A stretch of 64,000 bases of DNA from Pseudomonas sp. RIT-PI-AD (GCF_025642785.1 NZ_JANZKU010000024.1:1-64000); one strand, 5' to 3'. Counted from the first letter of the stretch, positions 1-9,881 are shown. The notes: a model not told the origin generated them from the letters alone. Made by a program: numbers and translations.

Positions 1-532
1 ATCCCACATCGCCCGTGTCAGGCGATAGACCAGCAGGGGCGGCGGATTGTCGGGATCGCCGCTCCGCGCGTGCCGCTGGAAGCCGACCTTTTCCAGCACC
101 CGCTGCGAGGCCAGGTGGTTTTCCCGCACCAGGGCGGTGAGCCTGTCCAGCCGAGCGCTGCCTTCCGGTCGCGCCGAAGCCGAAGGCGAGCGCACACCGG
201 CGAAATCGGTGGCGTAGCCGCGTCCCCAGGCCTCCAGGGAGAAGTGATAGCCCGGGTTGTCGATGGACTCGCCGTGGAAGTCGCGAACCCGGATGCCGCC
301 GAAACCGGTGAGGCGGTCGGGGTCGTCCCGGGTGGCATTGCCAGTAGCCGGAGCCGTGAGTCTGCCAATGCGCCACCCGGTCGGTCATGACCGACGCCAC
401 GTAGGCGAGGTCGGGAAAAGGGCCTTCCGGGTTGAGGCGGTTGGTTGCCGGGTCGCCGTAGATTCGCAGCAGCTCCCCGGTATCGGTGTGGGCGGCAGGG
501 TGCAAGACGAGCCGCTCCGAACTCACTTGCAT
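1..532 (-). pseudogene. Frameshifted GNAT N-acetyltransferase (partial)
   Basis: Reading leftward from an ATG at 532, the sequence gives a GNAT-like N-terminus (MQVSSERLVLHPA) and holds one frame to about position 340. The family pattern then resumes in a second frame (GFGGIRVRDF, GYHFSLEAWGRGYAT). A short ALAFGFG stretch lies in the third frame near 180-210. The second frame returns for LTALVRENHLASQRVLEKVGF, which is the acetyl-CoA binding and C-terminal signature of RimJ/RimL-like acetyltransferases. At least two or three frameshifts are needed to read it, so I call it a pseudogene. The 3' end runs off the window. Sequencing indels are an alternative explanation. Confidence 0.6.
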
Positions 533-645
533 GTTGGCCTCGACGACTCAAGCAGGCGTGGGTCGGGATGAGGCGGTCGTCTCCAACCGCCGAGATCGGC
601 CCGACCAGACGCTTCCGCCGGTGCGGCAAGCCGACCCCGCGGCCT

Positions 646-1560
646 TCAATCGGCCGGTGGCCACGCGGCGCCCTTGGACAGGTGCGCCACCAGTTGCCTG
701 GCGTGGGACGACAGGCGCTCCCAGTCCCGGATACACAACCGCAGTTCCCGCGTCGCCCAGGCGTCCTCCAGGGGCACGATGCTCACCGGCAGTTCGTGGG
801 CATGACGCAGCGCCGCGGCCTCGGGCAGCATGGCGATCCCGGCATTCTGTGCCACCAGTTGGGCGATTGCGTCGAAGCTCGGGGCCCTTACCCGGACCTT
901 CAGCGGCACTCCGTTGTTGAGGGCCGTCTCTTCGATGAAGCGCTGCATGGCCCGTTCCGGCTGCAGGCAGACGAAGGAAAAGCCCAGGGCATCGCGTATG
1001 TTCGCCGTCTGCCGCTGGGTCAGGGGATGCCGATGCGGTACCAGCAGGACCAGCTTGTCGTCGCGGAACGGCAGGGAGATCAGTCCTTCCGTGGGCAGGT
1101 TGCCGTCGTAGACGCCGATCTCCGCCTCGCCAGCCTGTACGGCCCTGAGGATGTCGCGACTCTTCTGCTCTTCCAACTGCAGGTCGATTTCCGGGTAGTC
1201 CATCAGGAACGGCCCCAGAGCCGACGGCAAGAAGGTGCTGTTGGCGACCGTCGTGGCGGCGAGCCGCAGGACGATCCGTTGGCGCCCCGCCAGTTCCTTC
1301 ACCCCCTGCCGGAGCTTTTCCGCCTCCCCCAGGATCGCCAGGGCCTGGTCGATGACCAGGCGGCCGGCAGGGGTCAGGGTCATGCCCTCCGGGGAGCGGC
1401 CGAACAGTGTGAGCCCGCAGCGTTTTTCGAAGAGCCGCAACCGGTTGCTGGCGGCGGAGACCGCGACGGGGAAGGTCGCCGCCGCCTTGCTCAGGCTGCC
1501 GGTGGTGGCGATGGCCACGATCAGGCGCAGGTCGATCAGATCGAAGTACAGGGCATTCAC
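646..1560 (-). CDS. LysR family transcriptional regulator
   Basis: A 304-residue protein of normal LysR length. The N-terminal winged HTH (about residues 8-65; SLSKAAATFPVAVSAASNRL) is followed by a periplasmic-binding-like effector domain with typical segments such as GEAEIGVYDG and LVAQNAGIAMLPEAAA. It is transcribed divergently from the DMT exporter gene beginning at 1656. The roughly 95 bp between them probably holds both promoters, and the regulator most likely controls that exporter and itself. The effector cannot be told from the sequence. The gene immediately downstream in the same orientation is decayed. Confidence 0.9.
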   Translation of the reverse strand: MNALYFDLIDLRLIVAIATTGSLSKAAATFPVAVSAASNRLRLFEKRCGLTLFGRSPEGMTLTPAGRLVIDQALAILGEAEKLRQGVKELAGRQRIVLRLAATTVANSTFLPSALGPFLMDYPEIDLQLEEQKSRDILRAVQAGEAEIGVYDGNLPTEGLISLPFRDDKLVLLVPHRHPLTQRQTANIRDALGFSFVCLQPERAMQRFIEETALNNGVPLKVRVRAPSFDAIAQLVAQNAGIAMLPEAAALRHAHELPVSIVPLEDAWATRELRLCIRDWERLSSHARQLVAHLSKGAAWPPAD

Positions 1561-1655
1561 CTGGGGAGAAAGCAGTGTGCTGAAAAAAGCGATACGGCTG
1601 GAGGGAGGGTTCCACGCAGAATAAAGCCTCCTGCCCCTGTCCTGGAAGCTGTCCC

Positions 1656-2591
1656 TTGAAGTCCCTGCCCCTGTTGTACCGGCAAAGCGTGGATGACGGC
1701 CGTTTCTATGCGGTGCTGTCCGCGGCGGGTTTCAGCCTGAAAGCCATTTTCGTCAAGCTCGGCTATGCCGCCGGCCCGGTGGATGCGGTGACCCTGCTGG
1801 CGCTGCGCATGGGCCTCGCCCTGCCATTGTTCCTCGGTCTGCTCTACCTGAGCCGACAGGACGGCGAGGCGCCCCTGGACACCGGCAGCCTGCTGAAGAT
1901 CCTGATGCTGGGGGCGTTCGGCTACTACCTTTCGAGCCTGTTCGATTTCTACGGGCTGGAATACATCAGCGCCGGCTTGGAGCGCCTCATCCTGTTTTCC
2001 TACCCGACTCTGGTCCTGGCGTTCCAGGCCGTCCTGCTCCGCCAGTGGCCGGCATCCCGGACGCTGCAGGCGATGGGCATCTGCTACCTGGGGCTGGGCG
2101 TGGCCTTCCTGCACGACGTGGGTTTTTCCGGCGGCGGCGACTACGTGTTCAAGGGCGCCGCCTGGGTCTTCGCCAGCGCGGTCACCTACGCCTTCTACTA
2201 CATCGGCACGGGAGCGATGGTGGAGCGGGTCGGCTCGATGCGCCTGGCGGGGCTGGCCGGCAGCGCATCGGCGTTCTTCGTGCTCGGCCACTATGGCCTG
2301 ACGGCCGAGGGCAGGAGCCTGGCGGACCTGGGCGGGTCGGTCTGGCTCTATGCGGCATTGATGGCGTTGTTTTCCACCGTGCTGCCGGTGTACTGGATGG
2401 CGCTGGCCATCCAACGCATGGGGGCGGCCCACGCGGCGACCATCGGCAACCTCGGCCCGGTCCTCACCCTGTTCGCGTCCTGGGCGATCCTCGGCGAGCA
2501 GGTGTCGCCGTACCAGGTGGGCGGGCTGGCCCTGGTGCTGTTCGGGATCTCCCGGATCAAGCCCGCGGCGCCGAAGAACGTCGGCCGGTAG
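1656..2591 (+). CDS. EamA/DMT family transporter
   Basis: Inner-membrane protein of about 311 residues with around ten hydrophobic segments. It has the internal two-fold repeat of the EamA (drug/metabolite transporter) family, with ALRMGLALPLFLGLL in the first half and GNLGPVLTLFASWAILGE in the second. The second motif is the usual EamA C-terminal signature. Family members export amino acids, nucleotides or small metabolites. The start is uncertain: the longest frame begins with TTG at 1656, and GTG at 1689 is an alternative. It is divergent from the LysR gene at 646-1560, its likely regulator. The substrate is unknown. Confidence 0.85.
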   Translation: MKSLPLLYRQSVDDGRFYAVLSAAGFSLKAIFVKLGYAAGPVDAVTLLALRMGLALPLFLGLLYLSRQDGEAPLDTGSLLKILMLGAFGYYLSSLFDFYGLEYISAGLERLILFSYPTLVLAFQAVLLRQWPASRTLQAMGICYLGLGVAFLHDVGFSGGGDYVFKGAAWVFASAVTYAFYYIGTGAMVERVGSMRLAGLAGSASAFFVLGHYGLTAEGRSLADLGGSVWLYAALMALFSTVLPVYWMALAIQRMGAAHAATIGNLGPVLTLFASWAILGEQVSPYQVGGLALVLFGISRIKPAAPKNVGR

Positions 2592-2619
2592 CGCACCGGG
2601 CCGTCCTTCGGCGCCGTGG

Positions 2620-3100
2620 TCACCGGCCGGAGGCGGACGCCAGCCGACGGGCGAGCCCGAGGAAAACCGCGCTCTTCACCACCAGGCCGGTGGCATTCAG
2701 GAGGGTGGCCAGCAGCAGGATCTGGGTGGCGACGGAGTTGCGTCGTGGGTCGACGAACCGTGGAACAGCGCGAGCACGACAGCGCCCTCTTCGGGTTGAG
2801 CGGGTTGCTCAGGAGGCCCAGGGTGAAGATCGGCAGGAGCGGGGTGGCGCTCGATCTCGCCTCGGCTGCCAGGGCCGGGCTCTTCGTGATGAAGGCTTTC
2901 CAGGCCAGGACCGCCAGGTATTCCGCACCGGCGAAGCGCACGACGTCGTATGCATAAGCATGGCGATGAACAGCTGGGAAAGGCCCAGGGCGGCGGCCAG
3001 CGCATGGCAAAAGGTGCCCGCCCGAATGCCGGCCAGGCATATGAAGCCGGAGCGCGACCCTGGCTCAGGGCCAAGGGATTGGCCTTGGGGGCGTGGCCGT
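2620..3100 (-). pseudogene. Decayed LysE/RhtB family exporter
   Basis: Fragments of one LysE-type translocator occur in order but in different frames. They are a segment with CLAGIRAGTFCHALAAALGL (about 3060-2975), then FAGAEYLAVLAWKAF and LLPIFTLGLLSNPLNPK (2940-2790), then FVDPRRNS...LLLATLLNATGLVVK up to a TGA at 2622-2620. The first roughly 30 residues of the family are missing. At least two frameshifts separate the pieces. LysE proteins export amino acids, so the block may once have worked with the neighbouring EamA exporter. Confidence 0.65.
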
Positions 3101-3153
3101 TCCGGGTGGGTGTGCTTAAATCGCCGCCACGTTAGGCTGCGCTGAGAAAGGGC

Positions 3154-3429
3154 ATGTTGGAACTCGAGGAACCTTCCCGTGAGACGATGCTGGAGCCCGA
3201 GCTGTCGGTAGACCCGCAAGGCATCGTCAGGCTGGCTTTCCCGCACTTGGGGCTGACCCTCGAGGCCCCGGCCAGGCAGATCCGGATCGCGGTGGACACG
3301 GTGAGGAGGCTGCGTCCGATGCGGGTATCCACCGCCGCCCTTGAGGGCCCGCTCTGGGACGTCCTGCTCTCGTTCGACAAGGCCAACGAGTTGCGCCGGC
3401 TCATCGGCCAGGACGAAGCGCGCTCGTAG
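3154..3429 (+). CDS. Hypothetical protein
   Basis: A 91-residue ORF with a plausible amphipathic composition (VRLAFPHLGLTLEAPARQ; WDVLLSFDKANELRRLI) and no membrane segment or recognisable domain. The GC-rich third positions fit coding in this frame better than in the longer opposite-strand ORF over the same bases, which is Ser/Arg-rich and looks like a shadow. No strong ribosome site is visible. It could be a genuine small cytoplasmic protein or chance. Confidence 0.4.
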   Translation: MLELEEPSRETMLEPELSVDPQGIVRLAFPHLGLTLEAPARQIRIAVDTVRRLRPMRVSTAALEGPLWDVLLSFDKANELRRLIGQDEARS

Positions 3430-3565
3430 GAGGGAACAGGTTGGGATACGCGGTGACATGGGGCGCGGCTGCCATCGCGGCGGGAAAGGGGCGAGGCGAG
3501 TCGCTTGCCTGGCCGGAATTCCATCGACGACCGGTAAGGAACAGCCGATGCGCTGGACGAGTGCG

Positions 3566-3598
3566 CAAAAAAAAAGCCCTGCATCGCTGCAGGGCTTT
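3566..3598 (-). terminator. Rho-independent terminator of tRNA-Asn
   Basis: A 10-bp perfect stem (AAAGCCCTGC / GCAGGGCTTT, arms 3573-3582 and 3589-3598) is followed on the minus strand by a T run. It lies about 10 bp past the 3' end of tRNA-Asn. Confidence 0.85.
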
Positions 3599-3607
3599 CG
3601 TTTTATC

Positions 3608-3683
3608 TGGCTCCGCGACCTGGACTCGAACCAGGGACCCAATGATTAACAGTCATTTGCTCTACCGACTGAGCTATCGCGGA
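3608..3683 (-). tRNA. tRNA-Asn (GTT)
   Basis: A 76-nt cloverleaf on the minus strand beginning TCCGCGATAGCTCAGT and ending with encoded CCA. The anticodon loop CTGTTAA gives anticodon GTT. The T loop GGTTCGAGTCC and the acceptor pairing TCCGCGA/TCGCGGA are intact. A sigma-70-like promoter lies directly upstream and a terminator directly downstream, so it is a single-gene unit. Confidence 0.97.
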
Positions 3684-3695
3684 ACAACGACGCGT

Positions 3696-3723
3696 ATCCT
3701 ACTGATTAGGAAGGGGAAGTCAA
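3696..3723 (-). promoter_or_regulatory. Promoter of tRNA-Asn
   Basis: On the minus strand TTGACT is followed after 16 bp by TAGGAT, a good -35/-10 pair, about 12 bp before the mature 5' end of tRNA-Asn. This is inferred from motif match and spacing only. Confidence 0.6.
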
Positions 3724-3751
3724 TACCTTGGCCATGACTTCCCCAATCTTT

Positions 3752-4948
3752 TCAGAGGACCGCGACGATGGCGTCGGTGACCCGTTGCAGGTTGTCGCGA
3801 TTGAGCGCGGCCACGCAGATGCGCCCGGTGCTCACGGCATAAATGCCGAACTCGCTGCGCAGGCGTTCCACCTGGGCGGCGTCCAGGCCCGAGTAACTGA
3901 ACATACCGCGTTGCCGGGCGACGAAACCGAAGTCCCGCTTGGCGCCTTGGGCGGCCAGGCGCTCGACCATGGCCAGGCGCATGTCCCGGATACGCTCGCG
4001 CATCTCGCCCAGTTCCTGTTCCCAGAGGGCGCGCAGTTCCGGGCTGTTGAGCACGTTGGCGACCACGCCGGCGCCATGGGTCGGCGGGTTGGAGTAGTTG
4101 GTGCGGATCACCCGCTTGAGTTGCGAGAGCACCCGGGCGCTTTCGTCGCGGGAGGCGGTGACCAGGGAGAGGGCGCCGACCCGCTCGCCGTACAGCGAGA
4201 AGGATTTCGAGAAGGAACTGCTGACGAAGAACGACAGGCCCGATTCGGCGAACAGACGAACCGCTTCGGCGTCCTGCTCGATGCCGTCGCCGAAGCCCTG
4301 GTAGGCGATGTCCAGGAAGGGCAGATGGTCGCGTTCGCGGACGACGTTCAGTACCGCTTTCCAGTCGTCCGGGGTCAGGTCCACCCCGGTGGGGTTGTGG
4401 CAGCAGGCATGCAAGACCACGATGGAGCCGCTCGGCAGCGCGCGCAGGTCGTCCAGCAGACCTGAACGGTTTACCCCATGGCTAGTCGCATCATAGTAGC
4501 TGTAGTTGCGTACCTCGAAGCCCGCCGCCTCGAACAGCGCACGGTGGTTTTCCCAGCTGGGATCGCTGATCGCCACCACCGCATCGGGACGCAGGCGCTT
4601 GAGGAAGTCCGCGCCGATCTTCAGGGCGCCGGTGCCGCCAAGGGCCTGGGTGGTGATTACCCGGCCGGCCTCGATGAGCGGCGATCGGTCGCCGAACAGC
4701 AGTTTCTGCACCGCTTGGTCATAGGCCGGGATACCGTCGATCGGCAGGTAGCCCCGCGGCGAGTGAGCCGCAACCCGCGCCTGCTCGGCTTGCGCCACGG
4801 CGCGCAGCAGGGGAATCCGTCCTTGCTCGTTGCAGTAGACGCCCACGCCCAGGTTGACCTTGTCCGTACGGGGGTCGGCGTTGAACGCTTCGTTGAGACC
4901 GAGAATGGGGTCGCGCGGGGCCATCTCTACAGCGGAAAACAGGCTCAT
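3752..4948 (-). CDS. Aromatic/aspartate aminotransferase (class I)
   Basis: A 398-residue PLP enzyme of the AspC/TyrB subfamily, full length. Visible motifs are the N-terminal VNLGVGVYCNEQGRIPLL, the cofactor-contacting HNPTG (residues 184-188), the SSSFSKSFSLYGERVGAL segment with the Schiff-base lysine K248, and NPPTHGA. It transfers amino groups between aspartate or aromatic amino acids and 2-oxoglutarate in the cytoplasm. Tyrosine/phenylalanine biosynthesis (TyrB/PhhC-like) and aspartate transamination are both possible, and the sequence alone does not settle which. It is divergent from uvrB. Confidence 0.9.
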   Translation of the reverse strand: MSLFSAVEMAPRDPILGLNEAFNADPRTDKVNLGVGVYCNEQGRIPLLRAVAQAEQARVAAHSPRGYLPIDGIPAYDQAVQKLLFGDRSPLIEAGRVITTQALGGTGALKIGADFLKRLRPDAVVAISDPSWENHRALFEAAGFEVRNYSYYDATSHGVNRSGLLDDLRALPSGSIVVLHACCHNPTGVDLTPDDWKAVLNVVRERDHLPFLDIAYQGFGDGIEQDAEAVRLFAESGLSFFVSSSFSKSFSLYGERVGALSLVTASRDESARVLSQLKRVIRTNYSNPPTHGAGVVANVLNSPELRALWEQELGEMRERIRDMRLAMVERLAAQGAKRDFGFVARQRGMFSYSGLDAAQVERLRSEFGIYAVSTGRICVAALNRDNLQRVTDAIVAVL

Positions 4949-5134
4949 GTGCGGCAGGCTCTGGGGATGGAGGTGTGGGCGGGGCAGCCCCCGTCACGAG
5001 GCGATTGGGGGTTGCATGAACGGGTCGCTATTATAGCGGCCAGGGTTGTATGCGGCGATAACGCGTGCATGCTTTTTCGCCAGCTTTGACGCGGGGTTCG
5101 CCGCCGCGTCACTGCCGTCTGTCGAGGGTCCGTC

Positions 5135-7144
5135 ATGTCCGAGTTTCAACTCGTCACCCGCTTTGAACCCGCCGGCGACCAGCCGGAAGCCATCCGCCAG
5201 ATGGTCGAGGGGTTGGAGGCCGGTCTTTCCCACCAGACCCTGCTGGGGGTCACCGGCTCCGGCAAGACCTTCAGCATCGCCAACGTGATCGCCCGAGTGC
5301 AGCGTCCGACGCTGGTGCTGGCGCCCAACAAGACGCTCGCCGCGCAGTTGTACGGCGAATTCAAGACCTTCTTCCCGAACAACGCGGTCGAGTACTTCGT
5401 TTCCTATTACGACTACTACCAGCCCGAAGCCTACGTGCCGTCCTCGGATACCTATATCGAGAAGGACTCGTCGATCAACGATCACATCGAGCAGATGCGC
5501 CTGTCCGCCACCAAGGCGCTGCTGGAACGCTCCGACGCGATCATCGTCACCACGGTGTCCTGCATCTATGGTCTGGGCAGCCCGGAGACCTACCTGCGGA
5601 TGGTGCTCCACGTCGACCGTGGCGACAAACTCAACCAGCGCGAACTGCTGCGTCGTCTCACCGATCTGCAGTACACCCGCAACGACATGGATTTCGCCCG
5701 GGCCACCTTCCGCGTGCGCGGCGACGTGATCGACGTGTTTCCCGCGGAATCCGACCTCGAGGCGATCCGCGTCGAGCTGTTCGACGACGAGGTGGAGAGC
5801 CTGTCGGCCTTCGATCCGCTCACCGGCGAGGTGATCCGCAAGCTGCCGCGCTTCACCTTCTTCCCCAAGACCCACTACGCCACGCCGCGGGAAACGCTGC
5901 TCGACGCGGTGGAGAAGATCAAGGTCGAGCTCAAGGACCGCCTGGACTACCTGCGCGCGCAGAACAAACTGGTGGAGGCGCAGCGCCTGGAACAGCGCAC
6001 CCGTTTCGACCTGGAGATGATCCTCGAGCTGGGCTACTGCAACGGCATCGAAAACTACTCCCGCTACCTGTCCGGGCGCCTGCCCGGCGAAGCGCCGCCG
6101 ACCCTCTACGATTACCTGCCGGCCAACGCGTTGCTGGTGATCGACGAGTCCCACGTGTCGGTGCCCCAGGTGGGCGCGATGTTCAAGGGCGACCGCTCGC
6201 GCAAGGAAACCCTGGTCGAATACGGCTTCCGCCTGCCTTCGGCGCTGGACAACCGGCCGCTGCGCTTCGAGGAGTGGGAGGCGATCAGCCCGCAGACCAT
6301 CTTCGTTTCCGCCACCCCCGGTCCCTACGAGGCGGATCACGCCGGCCGGGTGATCGAGCAGGTGGTGCGCCCCACCGGCCTGGTCGACCCCGAGATCGAG
6401 ATCCGTCCGGCCACCACCCAGGTGGACGACCTGCTCTCGGAGATTCGCAAGCGCGTGGCCCTCGAGGAACGGGTGCTGGTCACTACCCTGACCAAGCGCA
6501 TGGCCGAGGATCTCACCGACTACCTGGCGGACCACGACGTCCGGGTGCGCTACCTGCACTCCGACATCGATACCGTCGAACGCGTGGAGATCATCCGCGA
6601 CCTGCGCAGCGGCACCTTCGACGTGCTGGTGGGGATCAACCTGCTGCGCGAGGGCCTGGACATGCCCGAGGTGTCGCTGGTGGCCGTGCTGGATGCGGAC
6701 AAGGAGGGTTTCCTGCGCTCCGAGCGTTCGCTGATCCAGACTATCGGCCGCGCGGCGCGCAACCTCAACGGCCGGGCGATCCTCTATGCCGACCGTATGA
6801 CTGGCTCGATGCAGCGGGCCATCGACGAGACCGACCGCCGCCGGGAGAAACAGGTGGCCTTCAACCTGGCCCACGGCATCGTGCCGAAAGGCGTGAAGAA
6901 GGACATCACCGACATCCTCGAGGGCGCGGTGCCGGGGGCCCGCGGCAAGCGCCGCGGCGTCGCCAAGGTGGCCGAAGAGAGCGGCCATTACGAGGTGGAG
7001 CTGCGTTCCCCCAGCGAGATCACCAAGCGCATCCGCCAGCTGGAGGAGAAGATGCTGCAACTGGCCCGCGACCTGGAGTTCGAGGCGGCGGCGCAAACCC
7101 GCGACGAAATCCAGAAGCTGCGCGAGCGGCTCTTGCAGGTGTAG
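5135..7144 (+). CDS. uvrB: Excinuclease ABC subunit B (UvrB)
   Basis: A 669-residue UvrB of normal length, the damage-verifying helicase-like subunit of nucleotide excision repair. The sequence shows Walker [11 protein letters not shown] near residue 40, the tyrosine-rich beta-hairpin [10 protein letters not shown] that inserts between strands, the DESH box, helicase motifs [14 protein letters not shown] and QTIGRAARN, and a C-terminal UVR coiled coil ([18 protein letters not shown]) that binds UvrA or UvrC. The ATG at 5135 fits the family N-terminus. I found no convincing LexA box upstream. It is divergent from the aminotransferase gene. Confidence 0.98.
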   Translation: MSEFQLVTRFEPAGDQPEAIRQMVEGLEAGLSHQTLLGVTGSGKTFSIANVIARVQRPTLVLAPNKTLAAQLYGEFKTFFPNNAVEYFVSYYDYYQPEAYVPSSDTYIEKDSSINDHIEQMRLSATKALLERSDAIIVTTVSCIYGLGSPETYLRMVLHVDRGDKLNQRELLRRLTDLQYTRNDMDFARATFRVRGDVIDVFPAESDLEAIRVELFDDEVESLSAFDPLTGEVIRKLPRFTFFPKTHYATPRETLLDAVEKIKVELKDRLDYLRAQNKLVEAQRLEQRTRFDLEMILELGYCNGIENYSRYLSGRLPGEAPPTLYDYLPANALLVIDESHVSVPQVGAMFKGDRSRKETLVEYGFRLPSALDNRPLRFEEWEAISPQTIFVSATPGPYEADHAGRVIEQVVRPTGLVDPEIEIRPATTQVDDLLSEIRKRVALEERVLVTTLTKRMAEDLTDYLADHDVRVRYLHSDIDTVERVEIIRDLRSGTFDVLVGINLLREGLDMPEVSLVAVLDADKEGFLRSERSLIQTIGRAARNLNGRAILYADRMTGSMQRAIDETDRRREKQVAFNLAHGIVPKGVKKDITDILEGAVPGARGKRRGVAKVAEESGHYEVELRSPSEITKRIRQLEEKMLQLARDLEFEAAAQTRDEIQKLRERLLQV

Positions 7145-7192
7145 CGCCGGTCGGGCGGCGGATTTGGAGAGGCGCCCAGGAACCGGCGCCGC

Positions 7193-8743
7193 TCAGTGCG
7201 CCGCGCCGCCGGTGGTGCCGCTGGGCAGGCTACGGGTCAGGAGTACGGCGAGCATGCTGATGGCCAGGGCCAAGCCGACGAAATGGAAGGCGTCGTTGTA
7301 GGCCATGATCGCCGCCTGCTGATGCACGATTTCGCTGAGCTTGCCCAGGGCCGCCTGCTCGCTGCCGAGCCGCGCGGTGAGCTGGGTCAGGCGTTCCGTC
7401 GCCTCCGCGTTGGTGGGCACCACCGCCTCGCGCAAGTAATCGAAATAGGTTTTGGCGCGGGCGTCCAGCAGGGTCGCCAGCAGGGCGATGCCGATGGCTC
7501 CGCCGAGGTTGCGCAGGATGTTGAACAGGCTGGAGGCCGAGCCGGCATCCTGCGGGCGGATGTAGGCCGTGGCGATCAGCGAGATGGTCACCATCACCAT
7601 CGGCTGGCCGATGGCGCGGATCACCTGGATATGGCTGAACTGCGGCCCGGCGAAGTCCAGGTTGAGCACCCCGGAGGCGAAGCTGGACAAGCCGAACAGG
7701 AAGAAGCCGAAGGCGCAGAGCAGCTTCGGCGCGACGAACTTCATCAGCTTGGGCACCAGCGGGATCAGGAATAACTGCGGAATGCCCATCCACATGATCA
7801 CCTCGCCGATCTGCATGGCGTTGTAGTTCTGGATCTGCGCCAGGTACAGCGGCAACAGGTAGATCGAACCGTACAGGCCGATGCCCATGCCCACGCTGGC
7901 GATGCTGCTGAGGCCGAAGTTGCGCTCGCGCAGCACACCCAGGTTGATCAGCGGGTGCGGCCGCGACAACTGCAGGATGACGAACAGGATCAGGCTCACC
8001 AGGGCGGTGGAGCCGAGCCCGACGATCAGGTCGGATTCCAGCCAGTCTTTGCGGTGGCCTTCCTCGAGGAACACCTGCAGGCAGCCCAGCCCGACGCCCA
8101 GGGTGAGGATGCCGGCGTAGTCGGTGGTTTTCAGCAACTCCCAGTGGGGGGGCTTCTTTTCCAGCCCATAGAGCAGGCCCGCGATCATCACCAGCCCGGG
8201 CGGAACGTTGATGTAGAAGATGTATTCCCAGCCGAAGTTTTCCGTCAGCCAGCCGCCCAGGGCCGGGCCGATGGAAGGGGCGAAGGTGGCGGTGATGGCG
8301 AACAGCGCCATGCCCTTGGCGCGGTGATGGTCCGGCAGCTTGATCAGCGTGAGGGTGAACGCCAGGGGGATCAGCGCGCCGCCGGTGAAGCCTTGCAGGG
8401 CCCGGAACAGGATCATGCTTTCGAGGCTCCAGGCGAAGGAGCAGAGCAGCGACGCGGCGAGGAACCCCAAGGACACCCAGAGCGCCAGGCGCCGCGCGGA
8501 AAGCAGCTGCACCAGCCAGGCGGTGAGCGGGATCATGATGATTTCCGCCACCAGGTAGGAAGTGGAAATCCACGAGCCTTCTTCCAGGGTCGCCGACAGC
8601 GCGCCCTGGATGTCCTTGAGCGAGGAGTTGGTGATCTGGATGTCCAGCACCGCCATGAAGGCGCCGAGCATCGCGCTCATCACCGCGATCCAGTCGCGCC
8701 GGCTGGGCTCGCCGGTGGGGCGGATCAGGGCATCGCCGGCCAC
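7193..8743 (-). CDS. DHA2 family MFS drug efflux transporter (EmrB-like)
   Basis: A 516-residue inner-membrane protein with 14 predicted helices, the size and pattern of the DHA2 (EmrB/QacA) family. Characteristic stretches are MLGAFMAVLDIQITNSSL in helix 1, GSWISTSYLVAEIIMIPL, and motif C-like ATFAPSIGPALGGWL. It would pump drugs or toxic metabolites by proton antiport. It works with the periplasmic adaptor encoded immediately upstream, with which its start overlaps by one base, and an outer-membrane TolC-type channel encoded elsewhere. The divergent LysR gene at 9882 is the likely regulator. Confidence 0.92.
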   Translation of the reverse strand: MAGDALIRPTGEPSRRDWIAVMSAMLGAFMAVLDIQITNSSLKDIQGALSATLEEGSWISTSYLVAEIIMIPLTAWLVQLLSARRLALWVSLGFLAASLLCSFAWSLESMILFRALQGFTGGALIPLAFTLTLIKLPDHHRAKGMALFAITATFAPSIGPALGGWLTENFGWEYIFYINVPPGLVMIAGLLYGLEKKPPHWELLKTTDYAGILTLGVGLGCLQVFLEEGHRKDWLESDLIVGLGSTALVSLILFVILQLSRPHPLINLGVLRERNFGLSSIASVGMGIGLYGSIYLLPLYLAQIQNYNAMQIGEVIMWMGIPQLFLIPLVPKLMKFVAPKLLCAFGFFLFGLSSFASGVLNLDFAGPQFSHIQVIRAIGQPMVMVTISLIATAYIRPQDAGSASSLFNILRNLGGAIGIALLATLLDARAKTYFDYLREAVVPTNAEATERLTQLTARLGSEQAALGKLSEIVHQQAAIMAYNDAFHFVGLALAISMLAVLLTRSLPSGTTGGAAH

Positions 8744-9780
8744 TAGCGGTCGGTTCCGACGGAGACGTCGACCTGCACCGACATGCCGGGGCGGATCCTG
8801 CCGCGCAGCGGGTTATCCGGCGCGAAGGTGAGCTTCACCGGGATGCGCTGCACCACCTTGGTGAAGTTGCCGGTGGCGTTGTCCGGCGGCAGCAGGCTGA
8901 ACTGCGCGCCGGAGGCGGCGAACAGGCTTTCCACCCGGCCTTCGATGGGCGTGTCGGGGAAGCTGTCGAAGCGCAGTTCGGCCTGCTGCCCCGGCTGCAT
9001 GCGGCCGATCTGGGTTTCCTTGAAATTGGCCTGGATCCAGATGTCCTGGTCCGGCACCAGCGCCATCAGGTAGGCACCCACTGATACGTACTGGCCGTTG
9101 CGCGCGGCGCGCTGGCCGACCAGGCCGCTGATGGGTGCGCGGATTTCCGTGCGGCCGAGGTTGAGGCGGGCCTGGGCCAGCTCGGCGCGGGCGTTGGCGA
9201 TCTGCGCGTCCAGCCGCTTGAGTTCGGCGTTGAGCGCGGCGACCTGTTGCCGCTGGGCCTTGAGGTCGGCTTCGGCCTTGGCCACCTGCGAGCGCGCCAC
9301 GTGGCTGTCGGCGGACAGGGTGGTGACCCGCTCTTCGGATACGTAGCCGGGCTTGCGCAAGGCTTGCGCGCGATTCAGGTCGATCTGGGTGCGGCCGAGG
9401 TTGGCCTGGCTGGCGGCGACCTGCGCTTCGCCGGCGGCGATCAGGCTGGCCTGTTCGGCGAGCTTGCTTTCCGCCTGCACTCGCTCCGCCTCGCGACTGG
9501 CCAGCGCGGCGCTGGCGCGCTGCAGGGCCAGGTCGAAATCGTCGGGCTCCAGGCGCAGCAGCAGGTCGCCTTTCTCCACGTGCTGGTTGTCGGCAACCAA
9601 GACTTCGAGGATACGTGCGTTCACCTGGCTGGACACGCGGGTGATCTCGCCCTGCACGTAGGCGTTGTCGGTGCTCTCGTGAAAGCGCCCGACCAAGTAC
9701 CAGTGCAGGAAAAAGCCTCCGGCGACCACCGCCAGCAAGACCAGGAAGATGAACAGGCGACGTTTGAGAGTGGCGAGCAT
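8743..9780 (-). CDS. HlyD family periplasmic adaptor (EmrA-like)
   Basis: A 345-residue membrane fusion protein. It has one N-terminal transmembrane helix (LFIFLVLLAVVAGGFFLHW), a lipoyl half-motif (GEITRVSSQVNARILEVLVADNQ), a long Ala/Gln-rich coiled-coil hairpin at about residues 85-200, and the second lipoyl and beta-barrel segments (IRAPISGLVGQRAARNGQYV). It bridges the DHA2 pump, whose gene it overlaps, to an outer-membrane channel. First gene of a two-gene operon divergent from a LysR regulator. Confidence 0.93.
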   Translation of the reverse strand: MLATLKRRLFIFLVLLAVVAGGFFLHWYLVGRFHESTDNAYVQGEITRVSSQVNARILEVLVADNQHVEKGDLLLRLEPDDFDLALQRASAALASREAERVQAESKLAEQASLIAAGEAQVAASQANLGRTQIDLNRAQALRKPGYVSEERVTTLSADSHVARSQVAKAEADLKAQRQQVAALNAELKRLDAQIANARAELAQARLNLGRTEIRAPISGLVGQRAARNGQYVSVGAYLMALVPDQDIWIQANFKETQIGRMQPGQQAELRFDSFPDTPIEGRVESLFAASGAQFSLLPPDNATGNFTKVVQRIPVKLTFAPDNPLRGRIRPGMSVQVDVSVGTDR

Positions 9781-9881
9781 GGACGGCTTAAATGGCAGGG
9801 AAAAGTGTAAACGAATCTAACAGCGTTCCGTCGTAGCATATAGACGGTACGATTCATAAACTTTGTTGCTCCTGAGGAACA

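Noticed and set aside
3132-3584. 150-codon minus-strand ORF over the 3154 gene
   Set aside because: Ser/Arg-rich shadow composition that runs through the tRNA terminator region.
5000-5134. LexA box before uvrB
   Set aside because: No CTG-N10-CAG with adequate inner match was found, so SOS control is not claimed.
4994-7096. Long opposite-strand ORF (700 codons) across uvrB
   Set aside because: It is a GC-bias shadow rich in Gln, His, Gly and Val with no homology; uvrB on the plus strand is certain. The same applies to long shadows over gltX, speE, the molybdoenzyme, the ABC transporter and lapD.
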